40,269 bases of DNA from CAYSFW01 sp050329935 (GTDB taxonomy: Bacteria > Pseudomonadota > Gammaproteobacteria > UWMA-0217). The translations under genes and the position numbers were made by a program. The stretch is taken from the NCBI GenBank assembly GCA_050329935.1, contig JBHJOI010000053.1, positions 1 to 40,269 of the forward strand, read 5' to 3'. Positions 33,823 through 40,269 of this stretch are shown here, piece by piece. Position 1 is the stretch's first letter. Each line of letters begins with the position of its first letter. Below the pieces are notes generated by a model that worked only from the letters and a program-made list of their open reading frames with translations, made no database searches and was not told the DNA's origin.

Positions 33823-34310
33823 TGGCGGCGGGCGCGGCGCTGCTGGGCGCCCTGGAGGAAGGCAGCGTCGCCTCGACCATCCGCGAGGCGATGTGGCTAT
33901 ATCCGCTGATCGAGATCGCGCACATCGTCGGCTTCGCCATCCTGGTCGGTGCGGTAATCCTGTTCGACCTGCGGGTGCTGGGGGTCTCGAAAAGGGTACC
34001 GGTACGGATGCTGGCCCGGCACATGCTGCCGTGGTCGGTGGCGGCGCTGCTGCTGATCGTCCCGGCCGGCGTGCTCTTGTTCGCCACCGAGGCGACCGCG
34101 CTGATCGACAACCGCGCCTTCGTGGTCAAGATGATCTTGCTGACGCTGGCGCTGACTAACGCTGCCGCGTTCCACCTAGGCGCATTCCGCGACGCCGAGC
34201 ACTGGAACCAGGGCGTACCCGCGCCCCGCGCCGCCCGCTTGCATGCCGCATCGTCGATCTTGCTCTGGATTGGGGTCATCACCTGTGGCAGGTTGATCGC
34301 CTATGTTTAG
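33822..34310 (+). CDS. Four-helix membrane protein (DUF6644-like)
   Basis: A 162-residue integral membrane protein with about four helices (LIEIAHIVGFAILVGAVILF, WSVAALLLIVPAGVLLF, VKMILLTLALTNAAAFHLG, SILLWIGVITCGRLIAYV). The conserved His in EIAHIVG and AFHLG and the overall look fit the DUF6644/DUF2214-type group often paired with DUF6152. Possibly a heme or metal related membrane protein (inference). Start overlaps the upstream stop by one base. Confidence 0.75.
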   Translation: MAAGAALLGALEEGSVASTIREAMWLYPLIEIAHIVGFAILVGAVILFDLRVLGVSKRVPVRMLARHMLPWSVAALLLIVPAGVLLFATEATALIDNRAFVVKMILLTLALTNAAAFHLGAFRDAEHWNQGVPAPRAARLHAASSILLWIGVITCGRLIAYV

Positions 34311-34511
34311 CGCTCAACGTTCGCCGAAGCCACGTAGCTTGAGCTGAGCCACCGCTCGGACCCGCTGCGCAATTTCAAGCTCAACGTCCTACGGCCCATC
34401 GCCGATTGACCGCTGTATCATCTAGCGGGCTCCGCAGTCGTTGATGGCCGGGTCGATTCTGCATTCCCGTTTGATTCGGCGATTGTGCTTAACGCCAAGG
34501 TTTCCCCCGAC

Positions 34512-34790
34512 TTAAGCGCCGTGATAACGCAGCAGTTCGTCGATCTCCTCCAGCGTGAAATGGTTGAGTTGCACGATCTTGGCGTCATGGCGGTAGGCGG
34601 GTGGCAATATAGCCCGTGCCTGCTCCTTGCTGTCCACGTCGACCGTGAGCCATGCCTTGTGGTCGCCATCCTTGCATCCCCAGTCTGCATGCGTGAGGAA
34701 ATGCGAGCCTCTCTCCAGAAAGACCTTTACTACCTTCGCACAGGCTAGGGTGTTCTCTTCGTGAGGGACTTCGATCAGGAATCTTGGCAT
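34512..34790 (-). CDS. Uncharacterised 92-residue protein
   Basis: GGAGGG stands 8 bases before the ATG at 34790. The protein looks like a compact alpha/beta domain (RFLIEVPHEENTLACAKVVK, KAWLTVDVDSKEQARAI, HFTLEEIDELL), resembling small dimeric ferredoxin-like-fold proteins, but no family is certain. A lone gene reading away from the histidine kinase operon. Confidence 0.7.
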   Translation of the reverse strand: MPRFLIEVPHEENTLACAKVVKVFLERGSHFLTHADWGCKDGDHKAWLTVDVDSKEQARAILPPAYRHDAKIVQLNHFTLEEIDELLRYHGA

Positions 34791-35145
34791 CGCTATTACC
34801 CTCCTCAATCAGGCATTAATCGCGAATATTCGTGACTGTCGCTGTCCAATTGATAATAGTAAAGCACCATTGATTATCAAGACTGGAGAGCAGGCTTAAT
34901 CCCGCAATGCATCCAGGCACTGTCCCGGCGCTCGTCTAAGCAATTCCTTTGGTTCAGGAAGACGAAAAGCAACTTCATCGCGATTGTTTCTCGCATTTCC
35001 CTAAAGACGCATCTATTTTCCCAGAAAGAAATTGAATCTTTTTCCAGCCCTGATACGGTCCGCAGCAACGGCCACACATGCAAGCTTGCTGGAGCAGTCG
35101 AGCATCGACCAAGGCGCTGGCTGAAGGACGCATGGAGAATCGACC
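34791..35145. other. 355-base AT-rich divergent intergenic region
   Basis: No gene seen. It carries promoters for the 92-residue protein (-) and the hybrid kinase (+). A perfect 8-base inverted repeat TTGATAAT / ATTATCAA lies at 34851-34858 and 34874-34881. The stretch is clearly more AT-rich than its surroundings, as are the first bases of a possible transferred segment. Confidence 0.5.
34851..34881. promoter_or_regulatory. Inverted repeat, candidate operator
   Basis: TTGATAAT and ATTATCAA with a 15-base spacer, 61 bases upstream of the minus-strand gene's ATG. Arms contain GATAAT/TTATCA, which could also serve as -10 sequences. Confidence 0.4.
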
Positions 35146-37371
35146 TTGTCCGAACGTGGGCTCATCCTGATCGTCGACGACGACGCATCCAGCGCCAGGA
35201 GCTTGCAGCAACTACTGGAAAAGGACGGCTATGCGGTCGACATGGCGGCCACCGGCAGCGACGTGCTCGAAACCGCCATCGCGAACCAGGCCAACCTGGT
35301 GCTGCTCGACGTCCATCAAGCCCGGGCCAATCCATTCGACCTGCTCGCCGAGCTCAAGCAAAGCCACTTAGCGCGCGACGTTCCGGTGATCTTCATGACC
35401 CGGCTCGACGACGCCGATGCCCGGGTCAAGGAACTCGAGGCGGGGGACGACCTGATCCTCAAGCCCTTCGACGCGCGCGAGGTGCTGGCCCGGATCGAGC
35501 GCCAGGTGACGGTCTCGAAGGTGCGCATGGCGCTGCGCGAATCGGAGGCCAAGTTCCGCTCGGTCATGGAATCGGCAATCGATGCCATCATCTCCGGTGA
35601 CGCCGAGGGCCGGATCCGTTCCTGGAACAGCGCGGCGACGGCCCTGTTCCAGTTCACCGAGTCCGAGGTGATCGGCCAGCCGATCGAAGTGATCATTCCC
35701 GCGCGTTACCGCGCAAGCCATCAGAAGGGCATTCATCGGGTCAGTGCGGGCGGGCCCAGCCACGTGATCGGCAAGACCGTCGAGCTTGCCGCGATCCGCA
35801 ACGACGGCAACGAGTTTCCTGTCGAGCTCTCGCTCGCCACCTGGCTGCTCGACGACAAGCGCTACTACACCGGGATCATCCGCGACATCAGCGAGCGCAA
35901 ACAGGCCGAGCAGAAGTTCCGCTCGGTCACCGAATCGGCGATCGACGCGATCATTTCCGCCGACCACAGCGGGAATATCGTCAGCAGGAACAAAGCGGCG
36001 ACGCGGATCCTTGGCTACACGGAAGAGGAAGCGGTCGGCCAGCGCCTCGAGCTGATTATCCCTGAGCGTTTCCACGAAGCGCATCGCAACGGCATGGCGC
36101 GACTCACTGCCACCGGCGAAGGTCACGTGATCGGCACCACGGTCGAACTGTTCGCGCGCACCCGTAGCGGTGAGAACGTGCCGATCGAACTCTCGCTGTC
36201 GACCTGGATGGTGCGCGACGAGCGCTACTACACCGGCATCATCCGCGACATCGGCGAGCGCAAGCGCGCCGATGTCGCGCTGCGTAACAGCGAGCAGGCG
36301 CTGCGTGAAAAATCGGAGGAATTGAGAAGGAAGAACGAAGTACTGGAAGAAACGCTCAACCGCCTGAACGAAGCCAACAACCAGCTCATCATCCAGGAAA
36401 AGATGGCGTCCCTCGGCAAACTCAGTGCCGGCATGGCCCACGAGCTGAACAATCCCGCAGCTTCGGCCCAGCGCGGCGCCGCGCAATTGCAGGCGAAGTT
36501 TCTGGAATGGCAGAGCCTGCAGTTGCGGATGGGCGAACAGAAGCTGGATCCGGAGCAGCTGGCGACCCTGGTGGATCTCGACCAGATTGCCCGCGAGCAT
36601 GCGCGCAGACCCACCGACCTGAATGCCCTTGCCCGCAGCGACCGGGAAGTCGTCCTCGAGCGCTGGCTCAGCGCGCGCGGCATCGAAAACACCTGGGACC
36701 TGGTGCCGACTTTCGTCAGCCTCGGCTATGCCGAGCAAGACCTCGAGGCGCTGGCACACCGCTTCACACCGCAGCAGTTCCCGCTGGTCATCGGCTGGCT
36801 GAGCTGTACCCACACGATTTACAGCCTGGTCGCGGAAATCGGCCTGGGCACGGGCCGCATCGCTGAAATTGTCAAGGCGCTGAAGAACTACACCTACATG
36901 GATCGCGCACCGATCCAATTGGTCGACGTGCGCGAGGGGCTCGACAACACCCTGATCATTCTCCACAACAAACTGAAGAAGGCGGTCACGGTGGTCCGCG
37001 ACTATGCCGCAGACCTGCCGGTGATCCAGGCCTACGTCAGCGAGTTGAACCAGGTATGGACCAACATTTTCGACAACGCCATCGATGCCATGGACGGCAA
37101 GGGCACCCTGATCGTCAGAGCGCGCCGCGAGGATCCGTGGATCGTTATCGAGATCGAGGACGACGGCCGCGGAATCCCCGACGAGATCAAGTCGAAGATA
37201 TTCGACCCCTTCTTCACCACCAAGGCACCGGGCGAGGGCACCGGGCTGGGGCTGAACGTCAGCCGCAACCTGGTGGTGCAGAAACATCACGGCCAGATTT
37301 CGATGGCGTCGCAACCAGGCCGAACCTGTTTCACCGTGCGCCTGCCGATCGATTTCAACCCCCCTGAATGA
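35146..37371 (+). CDS. Receiver-PAS-PAS-histidine kinase
   Basis: A 741-residue soluble kinase. Receiver domain 6-122 with Asp11-Asp12, phosphorylation Asp55 (VLLDVHQ) and Lys106 (LILKPF). Two PAS domains (about 136-253 and 257-375) are near copies of each other. A coiled coil (380-418) leads to the phospho-acceptor His432 in GMAHELNNPAAS, which is followed by an unusually long ~200-residue helical stretch before the ATPase N box (TNIFDNAIDAMDG, about 640) and DDGRGIPDE and TGLGLNVSR. Start is TTG with GGAG about 9 bases upstream; no ATG is in frame. The downstream gene begins at its stop (ATGA) or 24 bases later, so the two are one operon. Confidence 0.93.
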   Translation: MSERGLILIVDDDASSARSLQQLLEKDGYAVDMAATGSDVLETAIANQANLVLLDVHQARANPFDLLAELKQSHLARDVPVIFMTRLDDADARVKELEAGDDLILKPFDAREVLARIERQVTVSKVRMALRESEAKFRSVMESAIDAIISGDAEGRIRSWNSAATALFQFTESEVIGQPIEVIIPARYRASHQKGIHRVSAGGPSHVIGKTVELAAIRNDGNEFPVELSLATWLLDDKRYYTGIIRDISERKQAEQKFRSVTESAIDAIISADHSGNIVSRNKAATRILGYTEEEAVGQRLELIIPERFHEAHRNGMARLTATGEGHVIGTTVELFARTRSGENVPIELSLSTWMVRDERYYTGIIRDIGERKRADVALRNSEQALREKSEELRRKNEVLEETLNRLNEANNQLIIQEKMASLGKLSAGMAHELNNPAASAQRGAAQLQAKFLEWQSLQLRMGEQKLDPEQLATLVDLDQIAREHARRPTDLNALARSDREVVLERWLSARGIENTWDLVPTFVSLGYAEQDLEALAHRFTPQQFPLVIGWLSCTHTIYSLVAEIGLGTGRIAEIVKALKNYTYMDRAPIQLVDVREGLDNTLIILHNKLKKAVTVVRDYAADLPVIQAYVSELNQVWTNIFDNAIDAMDGKGTLIVRARREDPWIVIEIEDDGRGIPDEIKSKIFDPFFTTKAPGEGTGLGLNVSRNLVVQKHHGQISMASQPGRTCFTVRLPIDFNPPE

Positions 37372-37394
37372 TTGCCGACCGAGCAGAGGGCGCC

Positions 37395-39110
37395 ATGAAC
37401 AAACCGATCATCATGACCGTCGACGACGAGCCGCACGTGCTCAACGCCATCGCACGAGATTTGCAGGCGCACTACAAGAACGACTACCGCATCGTCAAGG
37501 CGAGTTCCGGGGCGGAAGCCCTGGAGGCGGTGCAGGAATTCAAGCGCCGCGATGCACCGCTGGCGCTGCTGCTCGCCGACCAGCGCATGCCGGCGATGAG
37601 CGGGGTGGAATTCCTGGGCGAAGCGATCAAACTTTATCCGCAATCGAAACGGGTGCTGTTGACCGCCTATGCAGATACCGATGCCGCCATCACCAGCATC
37701 AACGCCATCGGTCTCGACTACTACCTGATGAAGCCCTGGGACCCGCCGGAGGACCGGCTCTACCCCGTTCTGGACGAATTGCTGAGCGACTGGCTCGCCA
37801 GCGTGCCGGTGCCATACGACGGCATTCGCGTCGCCGGCACCCTTTGGTCGGCCAGTTCGCACAAGGTCAAGGAATTCCTCGCGCGCAGCCAGATCGCCTA
37901 CCAGTGGCTGGACATCGAACGCGATTCCGAGGCCAGAACGCTGGTCGAAGCGACCCCCGTAGGACCGCCGCGTCTGCCGGTCCTGTTCTTCCCCGACGGC
38001 AGCACCTTGGTGGATCCGGACCTGCGCACCCTGGCGGACAAGGTCGGCATGACGACCCACGCCGAGCGACCCTTTTACGACCTGATCATCATAGGTGCCG
38101 GCCCCGCCGGGCTCGCCGCCGCGGTCTACGGGGCGTCCGAGGGGCTGAAGACGATCGTGATCGAGCAGGACGCCACCGGCGGACAGGCCGGCACCAGCGC
38201 ACGAATCGAGAATTACCTCGGCTTTCCGCAGGGGGTGAGCGGCGCCGATCTGGCGCGGCGGGCAACGACGCAGGCGAAACGTCTCGGTGCCGAGATCCTC
38301 ACTGCGCAACGGGTCACCAGGCTGCGAGTCGAGGATCCCTACCGCATCGTGACCCTCGACGACGGCAGCGAGCTGAGCTGCCACGCGCTATTGATCGCCA
38401 CCGGCGTGCGGGTGCGCGAGCTCGACGTACCCGGCATCGAAGCTTTGGTCGGGGCCTCGGTATACTACGGCGCCGCCATCTCCGAGGCCACCCACTACCA
38501 GGACAAGCGCGTGTTCGTCGTCGGCGGCGCCAATTCGGCCGGCCAGGGCGCGGTGTTCCTGTCGCGCTTCGCGCACGAAGTCACGATCCTGATCCGTGCC
38601 GACTCGCTGACGAAAAACATGTCGCAGTATCTGATCGAGCAGATCGAAACCAACCCAAAGATCACGCTACGGACCAATACCCATATCGCCAGCGTCAGCG
38701 GCAGCGGCAGCGGCAACGGCAGCGACCATCTCGAGACCATTACCCTGAAGGACGGCAAGACCGGAGAGACGGAAACCATAGCCGCCGACGCGATCTTTGT
38801 ATTCATCGGCGCGGTGCCGCATTCCGATATCGTCGCGGACATCGTCGAACGATCGGAGGCGGGTTTCATCCTCACCGGCCCGGACCTGATCCGCGATGGC
38901 AAGCTGCCTAAGAAATGGACGCTGAAACGCTACCCGTTCCTGCTGGAAACCAGCGTGCCGGGTATCTTCGCGGCCGGCGACGTCCGCCACGACGTGGTCA
39001 GGCGGGTCGCCTCGGCGGCGAGCGTTTCAGTGATGAGGAAAACGGATGGCTACATCGGCATTATGAATTTCCGAGCGCTTGTGGCTGACCTGATCGCCCA
39101 AGAAATGTAA
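37395..39110 (+). CDS. Receiver / glutaredoxin-like / thioredoxin-reductase-like fusion without redox cysteines
   Basis: A 571-residue fusion. Receiver 1-125 with Asp10-Asp11, phosphorylation Asp62 (LLADQRMP) and Lys113 (LMKPWD). A glutaredoxin-like domain follows (about 141-220: GTLWSASSHKVKEFLA, PVLFFPDGSTLVDP), with Ser-Ala-Ser-Ser where CxxC is expected. From 226 a thioredoxin-reductase fold binds FAD (IIIGAGPAGLAA, GIFAAGDVR) and NAD(P)H (VVGGANSAGQGA). The usual CATC is replaced within YYGAAISEA, and the only Cys in the protein is Cys329. It may act as a phosphorylation-controlled flavoprotein oxidase or sensor. ATG at 37395 has AGAGGG upstream; an ATG at 37368 overlaps the kinase stop and is possible. 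Confidence 0.92.
   Translation: MNKPIIMTVDDEPHVLNAIARDLQAHYKNDYRIVKASSGAEALEAVQEFKRRDAPLALLLADQRMPAMSGVEFLGEAIKLYPQSKRVLLTAYADTDAAITSINAIGLDYYLMKPWDPPEDRLYPVLDELLSDWLASVPVPYDGIRVAGTLWSASSHKVKEFLARSQIAYQWLDIERDSEARTLVEATPVGPPRLPVLFFPDGSTLVDPDLRTLADKVGMTTHAERPFYDLIIIGAGPAGLAAAVYGASEGLKTIVIEQDATGGQAGTSARIENYLGFPQGVSGADLARRATTQAKRLGAEILTAQRVTRLRVEDPYRIVTLDDGSELSCHALLIATGVRVRELDVPGIEALVGASVYYGAAISEATHYQDKRVFVVGGANSAGQGAVFLSRFAHEVTILIRADSLTKNMSQYLIEQIETNPKITLRTNTHIASVSGSGSGNGSDHLETITLKDGKTGETETIAADAIFVFIGAVPHSDIVADIVERSEAGFILTGPDLIRDGKLPKKWTLKRYPFLLETSVPGIFAAGDVRHDVVRRVASAASVSVMRKTDGYIGIMNFRALVADLIAQEM
38697..38723 (+). repeat. Short AGCGGC tandem repeat inside the reductase-like gene
   Basis: Codons alternate Ser (AGC) and Gly (GGC) with one Asn, giving SGSGSGNGS at residues 435-443. 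It is a flexible loop between beta strands. Length change by whole six-base units would keep the frame. Confidence 0.7.
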
Positions 39111-39314
39111 GCCGCTCTGGGCAGGGTCGGCGGGACGCGGTGAACCCGAAGCTTCACGTCAAATCTCGCGCGGAGTAGATACCGACCCGCCATCGCGACC
39201 AGCATTCCGCTGACTTTCACAGTAGACTTCGAGCAGGGTTCCACACCCGGACGGCGCGAGGACCGGCACCCGGTCCGAGCAACTTTCGAATCTAACGAGC
39301 ACGACCCATCACAC

Positions 39315-40058
39315 ATGTGTGAACTCTACGGCCTGTCATCGAACCGAGCACGGACGGGACGCGCGTCAGCGTTGCCGGATTTCCGCGTGCGCGGCGGCGG
39401 CAACGCTGATAATCCGGACGGTTGGGGCGTCGCTTGGTCGGATATGGGTGCGTTTCGGCTGGAAAAGGCCCCCGAACCGGCCTTTCGCAGTCAGACATTT
39501 GACCAACTGATCGACCATCTGCGCTCGGACCTCATCATCGCGCACGTCCGCAAGGCCCGTTTTCCACCCGTCAACACATCGCGCAACACTCATCCCTTTC
39601 TGCGCGCCTGTTGCGGTCGAATCTGGGCATTCGCCCACAACGGGCTGGTACCCGCGGTGGTGGCGCTCGAAGCGAGCAACAACGACCGCGTCTGCGAACC
39701 GGAAGGCGAGACCGATTCGGAGTTCGCCTTTTGCCACCTGCTAAGCCACGCCACTCGCCACTTCGCGACCACGACCGACGACTGGCCCACGATGTTGGGC
39801 GCGGTCAGCGCGTTGATCGCCCGCCACGGCCAGTTTAATTTTCTGCTGTCGGACGGCGAGCACCTGATCGCCTACGGCCACGACCGTCTGCACTACCGGG
39901 AAACGACCGGGGTCGAACACACTGTCGAGGTCGCGACCGAGCCCCTGTGCGGCCGCCCCGACTGGATCCCGTTCGCCCGCGGCGAACTCCGCATCTGGCG
40001 CGCGGGCGCACTCGTGCGGCACATCCCAACCCAGCTGTCCGATCGCGCCCTGCCATGA
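39315..40058 (+). CDS. Class II glutamine amidotransferase (YafJ-like)
   Basis: A 247-residue N-terminal-nucleophile hydrolase. After removal of Met, Cys2 (MCELYGLSS) is the nucleophile that releases ammonia from glutamine. DNPDGWGVAW, the IAHVRKA strand and the FAHNGL motif (Asn and Gly of the oxyanion hole) and GETDSEFAF follow. The synthase domain is absent, as in YafJ and the EgtC-like hydrolases. The substrate is not known. Stop overlaps the following desulfurase start (ATGA). Confidence 0.9.
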   Translation: MCELYGLSSNRARTGRASALPDFRVRGGGNADNPDGWGVAWSDMGAFRLEKAPEPAFRSQTFDQLIDHLRSDLIIAHVRKARFPPVNTSRNTHPFLRACCGRIWAFAHNGLVPAVVALEASNNDRVCEPEGETDSEFAFCHLLSHATRHFATTTDDWPTMLGAVSALIARHGQFNFLLSDGEHLIAYGHDRLHYRETTGVEHTVEVATEPLCGRPDWIPFARGELRIWRAGALVRHIPTQLSDRALP

Positions 40059-40269
40059 ATACCTTGATCTATCTCGACTACAACGCCACGACGCCGATTG
40101 ATCCCCGGGTGCTCGACGCCCTGCTTCCGTGGTTACGCGACGGCTACGGTAATCCCTCCTCCGATCACCCACCGGGTCGGCACGCGCGGGCGGCGATCGA
40201 GCACGCACGCGCACAGGTCGCGGCACTGATCGGGGCTCGGTCAGACGAAATCTATTTCACCGCCAGCGC
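40055..40269 (+). CDS. Cysteine desulfurase (NifS/IscS type), 3' end outside the window
   Basis: The first 71 codons encode the start of a class V pyridoxal-phosphate enzyme: IYLDYNATTPIDPRVLDAL, GNPSSDHPPGRHARAAIEHA and DEIYFTAS. This is the IscS/NifS pattern; the lysine binding pyridoxal phosphate and the active-site cysteine are beyond the edge. It removes sulfur from cysteine for Fe-S clusters or thiolation. Coupled by 4-base overlap to the amidotransferase. Confidence 0.9.
   Translation, partial: MNTLIYLDYNATTPIDPRVLDALLPWLRDGYGNPSSDHPPGRHARAAIEHARAQVAALIGARSDEIYFTAS

Noticed and set aside
38697..38723. AGCGGC repeat as a phase-variation switch
   Set aside because: The unit is six bases, so copy number changes keep the frame; it encodes a flexible Ser-Gly loop.
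1..40269. CRISPR array or complete insertion sequence
   Set aside because: No regularly spaced repeats, and no transposase gene was recognised on either strand.

Overview
The window comes from a GC-rich Gram-negative bacterium, most probably a gammaproteobacterium. Supporting this are the PA2779/PA2778-type pair, a RavA-ViaA pair, a FadL-type porin, a DnaE2 polymerase, Tat and lipoprotein signals, and type III secretion genes in Ysc-like order. No species can be named from the sequence alone. Most of the window looks like ordinary chromosome. The left half of the secretion locus (about 20.3-24.8 kb) looks more AT-rich than its surroundings by eye.

Left part (1-16.8 kb): a truncated tRNA-Arg(CCT), a short BLUF blue-light sensor, the PA2779/PA2778 pair, a YugP-type zinc protease, Mog and a FadL porin, all on +. 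Then on - come a DUF364 protein, ViaA and RavA (overlapping by ATGA), a secreted metallo-beta-lactamase-fold lipoprotein and TadA. A sensor kinase/response regulator pair (-) is divergent from an LtaS-like sulfatase-fold transferase and a PAP2 phosphatase (+), which together look like a regulated envelope-modification module. A Xre/MbcA antitoxin and RES toxin operon follows.

Middle (16.8-30.4 kb): a 113-bp palindromic repeat, then an error-prone polymerase DnaE2 with no imuA/imuB beside it and a LexA-like palindrome touching its start codon. Next is a type III secretion locus in two divergent blocks. The - block runs sctC (secretin N-terminal domains only), sctD, sctE, sctF, sctG, sctI and two small ORFs. 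The + block runs a STAS protein, sctX, sctY, sctV, sctN, sctO. Gene order and the presence of X and Y point to the Ysc family, while the short secretin gene resembles the split secretin of rhizobial systems. sctJ, K, L, P, Q, R, S, T, U and the secretin pore are absent from the window, so the system is either dispersed or incomplete.

Right part (30.3-40.3 kb): a Tat-exported intradiol dioxygenase, two uncharacterised genes, a NYN/OST-HTH RNA-processing protein and a DUF6152/membrane-protein pair. After these comes a two-gene signalling operon: a receiver-PAS-PAS-histidine kinase followed by a receiver / glutaredoxin-like / thioredoxin-reductase-like fusion that has lost both redox CxxC motifs. 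The window ends with a class II glutamine amidotransferase overlapping the start of a cysteine desulfurase. The secretion locus and the cysteine-less receiver-reductase fusion are the most unusual items.
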